From assembly GCA_900767605.1 (NCBI GenBank), contig CAAFZT010000015.1:4110-68109 (forward strand): DNA of 64,000 nucleotides, written 5' to 3'. The notes beneath the pieces are model-generated. The model had not been told where the DNA came from and searched no databases. It saw nothing but the letters and a program-made list of their open reading frames with translations. Source of the stretch: Bacilli bacterium (GTDB lineage Bacteria; Bacillota_I; Bacilli_A; RFN20; CAG-826). Below, piece by piece: positions 17,192-26,469 of the stretch (positions within the stretch are counted from its first letter, which is position 1; every line of letters starts with the position of its first letter). The translations under genes and the position numbers were made by a program.

Positions 17192-17800
17192 TTATAACTT
17201 GCGGTTGTAGTATTCGATGATTTGGGATTCTTGGATTTCGGAGGGAAGCTCGTTGCGTTCGGGCTTGCGGGCGAAGGTTCCTTGGATCTTTTCGGCGTCA
17301 ACGGTGACGAAGGCGGCCGGGGTCAATTTGGCATCGATGCATTCCTTGACGACCTTAAGCGGGGAGTCTCCCTTGAAGGAGATGACGTCGTTGACGGAGC
17401 AGAGGTAGGACGGGATGTCGACTTTCTTGCCGTTCACAAGGACGTGACCGTGGTTGACGAGCTGACGGGCAGCGGCGCGGGTGCGGGCAAATCCCATGCG
17501 ATAGACGAGGTTGTCCAAACGGGATTCGAGAAGGCGGAAGAAGGCAAGTCCGGTGACTTCGTCTTTCGAAGCTTTCGCAATCTTGAATAAACGTTGGAAT
17601 TGACGTTCGTTCACACCGTAGAAGGTGCGGAGTTTTTGCTTTTCGAGCAATTGCTGTCCGTATTCGGACGGTTTACGTTTGCGGTCTTGACCGTGTTGGC
17701 CAGGTCCATAGGCCCTCTTCTTCAATTCGTCGCCGGTTTCGAGGGTGGAGAAACCAAGGTGACGGCTCTTTTTCCAAGAGCTTCCAGTGTATCTAGACAT
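17192..17800 (-). CDS. rpsD: 30S ribosomal protein S4
   Basis: The 202-residue primary 16S rRNA-binding protein of the small subunit body. Seen: SRYTGSSWKKSRHLGFS N-terminus, GQHGQDRKRKPSEYGQQL, and the S4 RNA-binding fold RLDNLVYRMGFARTRAAARQ. The zinc-type CxxC cysteines of some S4 forms are absent, as in the C-minus type. It stands alone in reverse orientation, as in Bacillus. It has a roughly 145-nt leader likely to bind S4 itself, and AAAGGAG is the ribosome binding site. Confidence 0.97.
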   Translation of the reverse strand: MSRYTGSSWKKSRHLGFSTLETGDELKKRAYGPGQHGQDRKRKPSEYGQQLLEKQKLRTFYGVNERQFQRLFKIAKASKDEVTGLAFFRLLESRLDNLVYRMGFARTRAAARQLVNHGHVLVNGKKVDIPSYLCSVNDVISFKGDSPLKVVKECIDAKLTPAAFVTVDAEKIQGTFARKPERNELPSEIQESQIIEYYNRKL

Positions 17801-17947
17801 GTTTCATGTCTCCTTTCTTTGCACAAGAAGGAGTGCCTCTCCCATCTTCCCGGGTGTCGGAATTCTTTTCGGCCGCGTAGCTAGGGCTTACTTATTCTTC
17901 TCTCCGACGTCAGGCGGAAGCGTAGGGGCATGCTGCAATCTTACGCA
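17801..17947 (-). promoter_or_regulatory. Leader of rpsD (S4 autoregulatory leader candidate)
   Basis: Between the predicted start near 17947 and the ATG lies a long GC-rich, structured leader. In Bacillota S4 binds such an rpsD leader and represses its own synthesis. Location and length fit; the exact fold was not computed. Confidence 0.55.
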
Positions 17948-17953
17948 GGTGTG

Positions 17954-17982
17954 ATTTTAGAGAAAATCGATGCAAAATGCAA
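17954..17982 (-). promoter_or_regulatory. Promoter of rpsD
   Basis: On the reverse strand TTGCAT (17982-17977), 17-bp spacer, TAAAAT (17959-17954). Confidence 0.7.
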
Positions 17983-18055
17983 TGAAATCTTTCGATTTAT
18001 AGCTCAAGAAGAAATGATGGCTTTATCAGAGACCTTTTGTCGCAAGATTTCATTG
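17980..18055. repeat. 12-bp inverted repeat beside the rpsD promoter
   Basis: CAATGAAATCTT (17980-17991) and AAGATTTCATTG (18044-18055) are exact reverse complements 52 bp apart. The left arm touches the rpsD -35. There is no gene between the arms and no T-tract after them. Confidence 0.7.
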
Positions 18056-18156
18056 TAAATATAAGGGGCGTCGATATCCAATCCGTGGGGGACAGGTAGG
18101 AATTCGGAAGCAAAAAATCCTTCTTTACCCCCCTCCTTCTACGCGTACATGCGTGT

Positions 18157-18162
18157 TAAAAT
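18157..18162 (+). promoter_or_regulatory. Extended -10 box of the leaderless ezrA transcript
   Basis: TG-T-TAAAAT: an extended -10 ending 7 nt before the ATG at 18170; the -35 is weak. Confidence 0.55.
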
Positions 18163-18169
18163 AAAACCT

Positions 18170-19879
18170 ATGAAAATCCTTGCTTCTATCCCTTTGCCCT
18201 TATGGATCTCCCTTCTTGCTGCGGGAGTCTTGGTCTTAATTGCCATTTTTCTTCTGCTTTACTTCACTCTTTTTGCCCATCTACGCATCAAAAAGCAAAT
18301 CAATGAACTCAGCTCTCACTTTGAGCATTATCATTCCCGTTTATTCGGACAAATCAGCCAATACATCAAACGCATTGAAAATATTTCGATGACGAATTTG
18401 ATTTACGTGAACACCCACTTAACCTACAGCAAACGTTTCAAGGATGTTCGAGATAAAAGCGATTCCGCGGCTCAAGTCGCGGTGAACCACCTTAAGGATT
18501 TACTGGCGGAGCACGATTTTAAGGATTTGAAAACAGAAATCCCGGAAGCAAGAAAAACGATTGAACGATTTGAACAAGAGGTAGAATCCCTCAACGAGGA
18601 TCTTCGCGCGGTCATTCGCCCAGAAGAAGAATGCCGCCAAAATTCCTCGTCCTTAAAAGAAAAGCTTCGTACGTTAAAACAGGACTACAACGTAAAAGAA
18701 GCGGATTTGACCCTTGTTGGCGAATCTTTTTCCCGCGCCTTTACATTATTAGATGATAAATTCAGCGAATTCGAACGGTATGTCGAAAGCGCGCAATACG
18801 AAGAAGCCAATGCTTTGCTGCCCAAGGTAGGCGAAGTCATTGATGCCTTGTCCCGTTGCATCAAAGAACTCCCCAATCTTTGCGTGACGATTCAAACCGT
18901 CATTCCCGATAAACTCTCTTCCTTGCAAAATCGTTATGAAGAGATGGGACGTGCTGGATACCCACTTCATCATTTGCTTAGCGATAGCAATATCGCGGAT
19001 ATGCAGCAACAGCTCGATAAGATTACCGCGAAAATCCAATCCTTCTCCCTGAATGGAGTTGCACAAGAATTAGACGGTATCATCGCGCGAATTGACGATT
19101 ATTTCACCTCCTTTGATAAAGAAAAAGATGCCCGTGTTGCTTTTGAAAGCGAATGCGAGGGCGTTTATAAAGAGGATTCCGAAACGGAAAATCGTTATAT
19201 TCGCGTTTGCAATTCCTTGCCTCGCATTCGGGAAATCTACGTGATCCCCGACCAAGAGCAGCTAAAAATTGATGCCATTAAAGCCGCCATTAATTTAAGT
19301 GGGGCCACCAAAAGAAGCCTCGACACGTTAATCCATTCCGGAACCCGGCAGCCCTATACGTTACTGGTAGAGAAAATGAATACCCTTCGCGATGAATCGA
19401 GTGACGTTGCCCATATGCTCGATGATTTCGATTCCTATTTAGCCTCGCTTAAGGCAGATTCGGAAGAAGCTTGCCGCTGCCTTTACGATTACGATGAACG
19501 CGTTCACACGGCTGAAGTCCGTCTACGCCAAATCGATATTCCGGATTTGACGGAAAAATATGAGCCTCAAATCACCTCGCTTTATGAAACCATTGATCAA
19601 ATCAAAGTGAATTTAAAAGCCCCAATCGACGTAGAAAGCATTAATGAATTGGTTTCTTCCTTAAAGGCAAACGGAGATTCGGCTTGCCGCGAAATCGATT
19701 CCTATATGGAGAAAATGTATTTGGCCGAAGCTTCGATTCTTTACGGAAACCGTGAAAGAATGCACCTATCCGAGATTAAATTATTGATTCAACAAGCGGA
19801 AAAACAATATTGGTCCGGTGATTTTAGCGGAGCCTATTCCACGGCGACCAATGCGGCGAAAAGCATTCGCAACGAGTAG
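18170..19879 (+). CDS. ezrA: Septation ring formation regulator EzrA-like
   Basis: The 569-residue protein begins with one membrane helix (about residues 8-36, LWISLLAAGVLVLIAIFLLL) and then is almost wholly helical coiled coil, the spectrin-like build of EzrA, which tethers to FtsZ and restricts Z-ring number. The end AEKQYWSGDFSGAYSTATNA matches the conserved EzrA C-terminal pattern. Gene order ezrA-nifS-thiI is the same as in Bacillus, which supports the call despite low conservation. An in-frame ATG at 18149 precedes the -10 box and is rejected. Confidence 0.85.
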   Translation: MKILASIPLPLWISLLAAGVLVLIAIFLLLYFTLFAHLRIKKQINELSSHFEHYHSRLFGQISQYIKRIENISMTNLIYVNTHLTYSKRFKDVRDKSDSAAQVAVNHLKDLLAEHDFKDLKTEIPEARKTIERFEQEVESLNEDLRAVIRPEEECRQNSSSLKEKLRTLKQDYNVKEADLTLVGESFSRAFTLLDDKFSEFERYVESAQYEEANALLPKVGEVIDALSRCIKELPNLCVTIQTVIPDKLSSLQNRYEEMGRAGYPLHHLLSDSNIADMQQQLDKITAKIQSFSLNGVAQELDGIIARIDDYFTSFDKEKDARVAFESECEGVYKEDSETENRYIRVCNSLPRIREIYVIPDQEQLKIDAIKAAINLSGATKRSLDTLIHSGTRQPYTLLVEKMNTLRDESSDVAHMLDDFDSYLASLKADSEEACRCLYDYDERVHTAEVRLRQIDIPDLTEKYEPQITSLYETIDQIKVNLKAPIDVESINELVSSLKANGDSACREIDSYMEKMYLAEASILYGNRERMHLSEIKLLIQQAEKQYWSGDFSGAYSTATNAAKSIRNE

Positions 19880-19887
19880 GAGTAACG

Positions 19888-21018
19888 ATGCATTATTTTG
19901 ATTGCGCAGCCACCTACGCACCCTTTGAAGGTGCCCTGGAATGCTATGAAAATATCAGCCGAACTCACTTTGGCAACCCTTCTAGCGTCCATGGATTTGG
20001 CAATGAGGCCCTACGAATTCTCGAGGATTCCAAACGGAAAATTCTGGATTCTTTTGGCTTATTTTCCACCCATGATTGTATTTTCACTAGTGGAGCGACC
20101 GAATCCAACAATTTGGCTTTAAAGGGGTTTGCCCAACGTTATCAAAATCGCGGCAAACGTATTTTAACTTCCTGCGTGGAGCATCCTAGCGTCCTTGAAC
20201 CTTTAAAATCTCTGGAAAAAACGGGGTTTCAGGTAGAATTTTTACCCGTAAACGAAGCAGGGATCGTCGAACCCACGGTTTTAGAAAAAGCGATGGGCAA
20301 CGATGTGGTCCTCGTCTCCATCATGGGGGTTAATAATGAAACAGGAGCGATTTTCCCGTTAAAGGATTATCTTTCTATCACCTCCCACTTCCCCAAAAAC
20401 CTTTTCCATAGCGATTTGACCCAAGCTATTGGCAAAGTTGAAATGCCTCTAAATTTACTTGATTCCTTTTCTTTTTCCGGCCATAAAATCGGGGGACTAA
20501 AAGGAACAGGTGCTTTGATTTTATCGAAGAAAAGGACATTAGTCCCCCAATTAGATGGAGGGGGACAACAAAATGGGTTCCGTTCCGGGACCGTGGATGT
20601 CGCCGGTGCGGCAAGCCTTGCCTATGCGGTCGTTAAATCGCGTCAAGAAGAAGCGAAAAATCTTCAAAAAGAAACTGAACGAGCCGCCTATTTAAAGAAC
20701 AAACTCTCTTCCATCTCTGAAATCGTCCGGAATACCCCGGACTGCGCCTCCCCTTATATTCTTAATTTCTCCCTCTCTTCCCATAAAGCCTCGGTGATTG
20801 TAGAAGGACTAAGCGAAAAGGGCTTCTATGTTTCTAGTGTCTCCGCTTGCTCCTCCAAAAAAGAACCGGTAAGTGAAGTGTTAACCGCGATGGGGCGCAG
20901 CTCGCGCTTAGCGGGAAACTCGATTCGCATCTCCCTTCCTCCCGAAGTCGAAGCGAAAGAATTGGATGAATTCGTCGAAACGTTAAAATGCTTATTAGAT
21001 GAGGTACGACCTTTATGA
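19888..21018 (+). CDS. nifS: Cysteine desulfurase (NifS/IscS-type)
   Basis: The 376-residue PLP enzyme releases sulfur from cysteine and hands it to ThiI, encoded next. Visible: N-terminal YFDCAAT (usually DNAAT), substrate region NPSSVHGFG, GATESNN, EHPSV (the His that stacks on PLP), the PLP lysine in SGHKIGGLKGTGAL (about 199), and the catalytic Cys in VSACSS near residue 317. Length fits the family. Its stop overlaps the thiI start (ATGA), so the two are translationally coupled. Confidence 0.93.
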   Translation: MHYFDCAATYAPFEGALECYENISRTHFGNPSSVHGFGNEALRILEDSKRKILDSFGLFSTHDCIFTSGATESNNLALKGFAQRYQNRGKRILTSCVEHPSVLEPLKSLEKTGFQVEFLPVNEAGIVEPTVLEKAMGNDVVLVSIMGVNNETGAIFPLKDYLSITSHFPKNLFHSDLTQAIGKVEMPLNLLDSFSFSGHKIGGLKGTGALILSKKRTLVPQLDGGGQQNGFRSGTVDVAGAASLAYAVVKSRQEEAKNLQKETERAAYLKNKLSSISEIVRNTPDCASPYILNFSLSSHKASVIVEGLSEKGFYVSSVSACSSKKEPVSEVLTAMGRSSRLAGNSIRISLPPEVEAKELDEFVETLKCLLDEVRPL

Positions 21019-22202
21019 TTTATGACTCTTTGATGATCCATTATGGCGAGCTCTCCACGAAGGGAGACAATCGCCGCCTTTTCGTGAACCAATTAACCCA
21101 TAATGTCCGGCTGGCTTTACGTCGGTTTCCCGGCACGGAAGCCCGGGGAGGAAGAGACCACCTTTACGTTTCGTTAAATGGACAAAACCCCGAACCGATT
21201 ATTGCTCGCCTCCAAGAAGTCTCCGGCATTCAAAAGATATCGCTTGTGGCCAAAGTGGAGCCAACGGAAGATGCGTTAAAAGAAGCAGTTTTGGCCTTAT
21301 TAAAGGAAGAAAAAGGAAGCACGTTTAAAATCGATGTGAAACGGGCGGACAAATCCTTCCCGATCCATAGTTATGAATTAACTTGCCTTTTGGCCGACCA
21401 TATTTTGGATCATTCCTCGTGGACGGTAGACCTCCATCATTTCGATGCGCGGATTAAAATCGATATCCGTCAAGAAGGCGCTTATCTTTCTTGCCACGAT
21501 TATCCGGGATTAGGCGGATATCCTTTGGGAATGAACGGCAAAGTTATGATGCTTCTTAGTGGCGGCATCGATTCTCCAGTTGCGACGTTTGAACTCATTC
21601 GTCGGGGCATTAAGGTCGAAACCATCCACTTTGCTTCGCCTCCTTATACCCAGATGGCGGTGATCGATAAACTAAAAGATCTGTTAAAAGATCTGAATGA
21701 TTATCAGCCTTCCTTCAAGCTGAATATCATTCCCTTCACCAAGCTCCAAGAAGCGATTTATGCCCATGTTTCCGAGCCTTATTGCATTACTATTATGCGA
21801 AGAATGATGCTTCGAATCGCCGTGGAAGTGGCAAAAAAAGAGGGGTGCCAAGCCTTGGCTACCGGGGAATCCGTGGGCCAAGTCGCCTCGCAAACTCTAG
21901 AATCCATGCAGGTCATTAATGAAGTGACGAATTTCCCGATCCTTCGTCCTTTGGCAACCTCGGATAAAGTCTCCATCATCGACACGGCAAAACGAATTGG
22001 GACCTACGAAATCTCCATCCGTCCCTATGAAGATTGCTGCACAATCTTTAAGCCAAAACGCCCCAAAACCAAGCCACAACTGGATGATTGCTATTATTAC
22101 GAATCCCAATTCGATTGGAAGAGTTTGGTGGACGAATGCGTCAATTCCTACACCTCCCTTTATTTGAAAAATGGAGAAGAACTCCTTAAAGAAGGGCAAT
22201 AA
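21015..22202 (+). CDS. thiI: tRNA 4-thiouridine synthetase ThiI
   Basis: The 395-residue ATP-dependent sulfurtransferase modifies U8 of tRNA and may also supply sulfur to thiamine. Order of parts: N-terminal ferredoxin-like and THUMP domains (about 1-165), then the PP-loop pyrophosphatase domain with LLSGGIDSPVA (about 179) and a conserved ATGESVGQVASQTL. It ends near residue 395 without the C-terminal rhodanese domain of the E. coli protein, as is usual in Bacilli, where a dedicated cysteine desulfurase acts directly. That partner is the overlapping nifS. Confidence 0.95.
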   Translation: MIYDSLMIHYGELSTKGDNRRLFVNQLTHNVRLALRRFPGTEARGGRDHLYVSLNGQNPEPIIARLQEVSGIQKISLVAKVEPTEDALKEAVLALLKEEKGSTFKIDVKRADKSFPIHSYELTCLLADHILDHSSWTVDLHHFDARIKIDIRQEGAYLSCHDYPGLGGYPLGMNGKVMMLLSGGIDSPVATFELIRRGIKVETIHFASPPYTQMAVIDKLKDLLKDLNDYQPSFKLNIIPFTKLQEAIYAHVSEPYCITIMRRMMLRIAVEVAKKEGCQALATGESVGQVASQTLESMQVINEVTNFPILRPLATSDKVSIIDTAKRIGTYEISIRPYEDCCTIFKPKRPKTKPQLDDCYYYESQFDWKSLVDECVNSYTSLYLKNGEELLKEGQ

Positions 22203-22203
22203 G

Positions 22204-23046
22204 ATGCAGAAACGATTGAAAGAGCATTTCGAAGGCGAACGCGCCTTATTCCAACAAAAGGATTTGCTTTTGGAAGAATGCCTTTTCGATAACGGGGAAT
22301 CTCCTCTAAAAGAAGGCGAAAATCTATTCTGCCTTCGTTCTACCTTTGATTGGAAATATCCCCTTTGGTATGGAAAAAATTTAAAAATCGAGGGTTGTTT
22401 CTTTTCCTCTCAAGCCCGCGCGGGCATTTGGTATAGCCAAGACGTAACGCTTTCTTCTTGCCGATATGAAGCCCCGAAAGGCTTTCGCAAATGCGAAAGA
22501 ATCCTTATTGAAAATTCTTCTTTTCCCCACGCGTTAGAAACTTTGTGGTGGAATGAAGACGTTGAGCTAAAAAACGTGAAAGTCCAGCAAGGCGATTATT
22601 TTGGGATGGGTTCGAGGAATATTCGAATTGAAAACTTATCCCTTCAAGGCAATTATGCCTTTGATCATGGAGAAAATTTAAAGATATCTCGTAGCAGCCT
22701 TTTAACCAAGGATGCCTTTTGGAATTGCAAAAACGTCACGATTTATGACTCCTGCATCGAAGGGGAATATTTTGGTTGGAATAGTTCCAACATCACCTTG
22801 GTTCGTTGCAATATCAAATCCTTACAGGGATTTTGCTATATCAATGGGTTGAAGATGGTGGATTGTGAGGTAGAAGCCGACCGCGCCTTTGAATATTGTT
22901 CTCACTTAGATGTTGATATCTCTACTCCTCTAGAGTCCATTAAAAACCCGATTTCTGGGCGCATCCATTGCAAAGGGTGCAAGGAAATCATTTGCGATGA
23001 CCCTTCCTTAGATTCGAGCAAAACGGAGATAATCGTGGATGAGTAA
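22204..23046 (+). CDS. DUF3737 right-handed beta-helix protein
   Basis: The 280-residue protein is built of short repeats of the type L-x-C-x-F/I...N-x-x-I (for example LKIEGCFFSS, LENSSFPHAL-like turns and MVDCEVEADRAFEYC), pointing to a pectate-lyase-like beta-helix. It matches DUF3737, found in many gut Bacillota; function unknown. No signal peptide is present, so it is cytosolic. The start at 22204 follows GAAGGG and lies 1 nt after the thiI stop. Its end overlaps the next gene by 8 nt. Confidence 0.8.
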   Translation: MQKRLKEHFEGERALFQQKDLLLEECLFDNGESPLKEGENLFCLRSTFDWKYPLWYGKNLKIEGCFFSSQARAGIWYSQDVTLSSCRYEAPKGFRKCERILIENSSFPHALETLWWNEDVELKNVKVQQGDYFGMGSRNIRIENLSLQGNYAFDHGENLKISRSSLLTKDAFWNCKNVTIYDSCIEGEYFGWNSSNITLVRCNIKSLQGFCYINGLKMVDCEVEADRAFEYCSHLDVDISTPLESIKNPISGRIHCKGCKEIICDDPSLDSSKTEIIVDE

Positions 23047-24202
23047 CTTTGATTTTGAAACCATTTTTGTCCGAGAAAATTCAGATTCGTTGAAATACGA
23101 CGTTCCATTAGGGGTATTGCCTTTAAGCATCGCCGACATGGATTTTGCTACCTGCCCCGCGGTTCTAGAAGCGGTGAAGAAAAGAGCTTCAGAAGGGATT
23201 TTTGGATATGTGGAGCCCAAAGATTCTTGGTATCAAAGTTATATTTCCTTCTTTCGGCGTCGTCATGGCTTAGAAATTCAAAAAGAAGAAATGACCTTCA
23301 TTACCGGGGTGGTCCCGGCATTATCTTGTTCCGTGCGTTGCTTTAGTAAGGCAGGGGATAATGTGGTTACGATTACCCCTGTTTATAATATTTTCTTCCA
23401 TTCGATTGAAAATAATGGACGAAAAACCTTGATGGTTCCCCTCCTTAAAAACGAGGGAGGCTATGCGCTAGATTTTAAAAAAATCGAAGAAGCGTTTGCT
23501 CTCCCTTCGACTTCGTTATGCTTATTTTGCAATCCTCAGAACCCCATCGGGATTATCTGGAAAAAAGAAGATCTCGCCCGCCTTGCCCGTCTAGCGAAGA
23601 AATACGGCGTGACGATTTTAAGCGATGAAATCCATGGAGAAATTGTAGAACCCGGTCAATCTTATTGCCCTTTCCTTTCTTCTTGCCCTGAGGCGGAAGA
23701 AGTTGGGGTGATGGCCACTTCGCCTACCAAATGCTTCAATTTAGCTGGGATTCAAACCGCTTGTGTAGTGGTTAAAAATCCCTTATTACGGGGAAAAATT
23801 CGCGTTCAAATTAATCAAGATGAAGTTGGGGAACCTAATGTCTTTTCTTGCCTTGCAGCAGAAGCGGCCTGGAACCAAGGAGAAGCATGGCTAGAAGAGG
23901 CCAAGAAGGTACTTTTCTCCAATCGTCGTTTAGCGGAAGATTATATCGAAGAAAATATACCGGGATTAAAACCAATCCGAGGAGAAGCCACTTATTTGCT
24001 ATGGATTGATGCTTCTAAAGTATGCAAAGATTCGGAAAAACTATGCGAATTCCTTCAAAAAGATGCTCGTGTTGGCCTCAATCCCGGGAGCGAATATGGC
24101 TTAGGAGGAGAAGGATATCTAAGGATGAATCTTGCTTATCCGAAGAAAGTATTGCTTGAAGGGTTAAAACGCTTGAAAAATGGCATCGAGCATTTTAAAT
24201 AA
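23039..24202 (+). CDS. PatB/MalY-type PLP aminotransferase (cystathionine beta-lyase)
   Basis: The 387-residue fold-type I PLP enzyme is of the MalY/PatB group, which cleave C-S bonds of cystathionine and cysteine conjugates. Visible: PLSIADMDFATCPAV near the N-terminus, CNPQNPIGIIW, LSDEIHGEI (the Asp that binds PLP nitrogen), the PLP lysine in TSPTKCFNLAGIQ, and the C-terminal LRMNLAYP with the carboxylate-binding Arg. Placement after nifS-thiI suggests a sulfur amino acid role. The start overlaps the DUF3737 end (GTGGATGAGTAA). Confidence 0.88.
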   Translation: MSNFDFETIFVRENSDSLKYDVPLGVLPLSIADMDFATCPAVLEAVKKRASEGIFGYVEPKDSWYQSYISFFRRRHGLEIQKEEMTFITGVVPALSCSVRCFSKAGDNVVTITPVYNIFFHSIENNGRKTLMVPLLKNEGGYALDFKKIEEAFALPSTSLCLFCNPQNPIGIIWKKEDLARLARLAKKYGVTILSDEIHGEIVEPGQSYCPFLSSCPEAEEVGVMATSPTKCFNLAGIQTACVVVKNPLLRGKIRVQINQDEVGEPNVFSCLAAEAAWNQGEAWLEEAKKVLFSNRRLAEDYIEENIPGLKPIRGEATYLLWIDASKVCKDSEKLCEFLQKDARVGLNPGSEYGLGGEGYLRMNLAYPKKVLLEGLKRLKNGIEHFK

Positions 24203-24223
24203 GTCTATCGGGAGGAATTGGAC

Positions 24224-25825
24224 ATGGGACATTTAATCGATTACGTAGAATGGAAAGGGGATGAACCCTATTCGTCAAAACCCTTTAATCTCGTCGATTC
24301 CGTTGTTTTGGCTTTCCTTTCTTATGTGCGGTTTGGCGATTCGATTCGTTTAGAAGATTCCCCCACCTTAAAGGAAGCGTATGACCTATTGATGAAGAAG
24401 GGGAAAGACCCCGTCATCGCGACGATGGATGGAACCCAACGAAAGAAAGATTATTTGGCTTTGCTCCAAGCGGTTTGTTCCTCCTCTCGTTATGGATCGA
24501 TGCATCTTGTAGATTATGAAGATATCACCGATCCGAAAGCCAATATTCAATTCGCAGGCCTAGGATTTGAACTAGAAACCGGCGAATTGGTTGCTTCTTA
24601 TCGAGGAACGGATGAAACGATCGTCGGATGGAAAGAAAATTTTGAATTAAGCTTTCAAGATGTTCCCGCCCAGAGAAAAGCCGCGGAATTTGCTACAAAA
24701 TTAGCAAAACTAGGAAAGCCCCTTTATATCGTGGGCCATAGTAAAGGCGGAAATTTAGCTTTATATGCCGCTTCAAAATTGCCTTTAGAAAATCGTAACT
24801 TACTAAAACACCTTTATCTACTCGATTCCCCAGGACTATGCGAAGAAGTCTTTGGCAAGCCCGATATGGATTATTTAAATCCCGTGACCACTTGCTTAAA
24901 TCCAGGCTATGACGTGGTAGGACAGATTTTTAAAATGCCTTTTCAAGATGTCCATATCGTAGACTGCGATGCTTCCACGATTTTTCAGCACGCCTTTCTT
25001 TCCTGGCGAATCGAAAAAGGAGAATTCGTCTACCTTCAAGACTATGACCCCGAATGCGCTTGGGCGAATCAAGTGGTTCGGGATTGGCTTATCGATGTGG
25101 ATATGGATTCGAGAAAGAAATTCGTCGGCGATTTCTTCCAAGCGTTAACTAGTCACGGGGAGAAAACCCTTTGGGACTTAGGGAAAAATCCGATTCGAAC
25201 CGTGGATAAATTGTTGGTCGGTTATTTCCATGCGCCGAAAAAGACGAAAGGACCGGTAAAAAAACTTGGGTTTGCCGCTTTCTTTGGAACCTCCCTTCGC
25301 GAATTGAAATCTCTCCGCCAGTTCCCAGACTTTATCTCTTCTAGCCTTGTTCAGGCTTTGATTATGATCACCGTTGGATTGTTATTTACCTTTCTGCCGG
25401 AATCTCTCCCATGGATTGTTGTGATTTCCGCTAGCGCAGCTTTGTTGTTTTTATGGGTGATTGCCTTCTATTATTTGGCAAAGAGCAAGTGGAATTGGAA
25501 GACTTATCGATTGCGACTTTGGATTGCTTCGTTTTTGACTTTAGCTTATGTGGGGGCGGCCTTATTAGGATGGCAATTGATTTCGGATATCAGCCTTTAT
25601 GGCGCGGGCTTATTCTTCCTTCTTTTTGGCGCCTGGATCATCCTTACGATGGATCAAAAGAAAGAAGCCCCTAAATTTGTCCGCGTTATTAACTGGATTG
25701 AAGTCGCTTTGTATGCGTTGATGGGCTGCTATTTGCTTTTCGTCCCGTCTCCATATGTAGGGTATGGCTTATTTGCATCGGGTATTATTTTAACGATTGA
25801 TGGCGCATATAAACTTGTCCGATAG
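24224..25825 (+). CDS. Mbeg1-like (DUF2974) alpha/beta hydrolase with C-terminal membrane domain
   Basis: The first 310 residues match the DUF2974/Mbeg1-like lipase fold: SYRGTDETIVGWKENF and the nucleophile elbow IVGHSKGGNLALYAA (Ser near residue 175). From about residue 360 there are five or six membrane helices in short pairs, in the style of HdeD/DUF308 repeats, ending ILTIDGAYKLVR. The hydrolase domain has no signal peptide and should face the cytosol. A TTG at 24218 is in frame but too near GGAGG (24211-24215); ATG at 24224 is well spaced. Substrate unknown. Confidence 0.8.
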   Translation: MGHLIDYVEWKGDEPYSSKPFNLVDSVVLAFLSYVRFGDSIRLEDSPTLKEAYDLLMKKGKDPVIATMDGTQRKKDYLALLQAVCSSSRYGSMHLVDYEDITDPKANIQFAGLGFELETGELVASYRGTDETIVGWKENFELSFQDVPAQRKAAEFATKLAKLGKPLYIVGHSKGGNLALYAASKLPLENRNLLKHLYLLDSPGLCEEVFGKPDMDYLNPVTTCLNPGYDVVGQIFKMPFQDVHIVDCDASTIFQHAFLSWRIEKGEFVYLQDYDPECAWANQVVRDWLIDVDMDSRKKFVGDFFQALTSHGEKTLWDLGKNPIRTVDKLLVGYFHAPKKTKGPVKKLGFAAFFGTSLRELKSLRQFPDFISSSLVQALIMITVGLLFTFLPESLPWIVVISASAALLFLWVIAFYYLAKSKWNWKTYRLRLWIASFLTLAYVGAALLGWQLISDISLYGAGLFFLLFGAWIILTMDQKKEAPKFVRVINWIEVALYALMGCYLLFVPSPYVGYGLFASGIILTIDGAYKLVR

Positions 25826-25843
25826 TTTGGGGTAAGCAAAATA

Positions 25844-25872
25844 AAAAGTTCCGAGAAATTCGGAACTTTTTT
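25844..25872. terminator. Bidirectional terminator between the lipase-like gene and rplT
   Basis: AAAAGTTCCGA (25844-25854) pairs with TCGGAACTTTT (25860-25870), with A and T tracts on the two sides. Confidence 0.93.
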
Positions 25873-25890
25873 GGTTAAATCGGAATTCGA

Positions 25891-26244
25891 TTAAGCCGCT
25901 TTCTTCGCGGTCTCGACGAGGCCGGCGAAGGCTTTGGGATCGGCGATGGCGATCTCGGAAAGCATCTTACGGTTGATTTCGATGTTGGCTTTCTTCAAGC
26001 CACCCATGAATTTGGAATAAGAGATTCCGTTGAGACGGCAAGCAGCGTTGATACGCTTGATCCAAAGCTTGCGGTAGTCGCGCTTGACAAGGCGACGGGA
26101 ATTGTACGCATAACGGAGCGAGTGGCAAACTTGCTCTTTGGCGGTTTTGAAGAGAAGGTGCTTGGAGCCGAAATAACCTTCGGCGGCTTTCAAGATCTTC
26201 TTGCGACGGGCACGGGTAACGGTGCCACCTTTGACTCTAGCCAT
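25891..26244 (-). CDS. rplT: 50S ribosomal protein L20
   Basis: The 117-residue protein binds 23S rRNA early in assembly and in Bacillota often represses its own operon. It has the standard basic N-terminal tail [20 protein letters not shown] and the helical core with [20 protein letters not shown]. Length is typical. It is the last gene of infC-rpmI-rplT, with a 19-nt gap from rpmI and GGAGG as ribosome binding site. Confidence 0.97.
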   Translation of the reverse strand: MARVKGGTVTRARRKKILKAAEGYFGSKHLLFKTAKEQVCHSLRYAYNSRRLVKRDYRKLWIKRINAACRLNGISYSKFMGGLKKANIEINRKMLSEIAIADPKAFAGLVETAKKAA

Positions 26245-26263
26245 TGTTCGTTCTTCCTCCTAA

Positions 26264-26458
26264 TTACTTGACGATCATGAAGCGGATGCGCTTGTAGTCG
26301 GTTTTGTCGATCATGCCAGCACGGCGGAGCTGACGGCATTGCTTCGCGGTTTTGTAAGGGGCGTGGTGGCCTTTATACGCGTGGACGTATTTGAGTTTAC
26401 CGTTTCCGGTCACTTTCACTCTCTTGGCAAGGGAGCGATTCGTTTTCATCTTCGGCAT
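26264..26458 (-). CDS. rpmI: 50S ribosomal protein L35
   Basis: The 64-residue basic protein starts MPKMKTNRSLAKRVKVTGNG, the family signature, and ends with IDKTDYKRIRFMIVK. The start is set by AAAGGAG 9 nt upstream; the longer frame reaching back to 26524 runs into infC and is not real. It lies 11 nt downstream of infC and is cotranscribed with it and rplT. Confidence 0.97.
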   Translation of the reverse strand: MPKMKTNRSLAKRVKVTGNGKLKYVHAYKGHHAPYKTAKQCRQLRRAGMIDKTDYKRIRFMIVK

Positions 26459-26469
26459 AAATTTCTCCT

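Noticed and set aside
18008..18055. Tiny reverse-strand frame between rpsD and ezrA
   Set aside because: 18 codons, no ribosome binding site, not hydrophobic; no support as a toxin or leader peptide.
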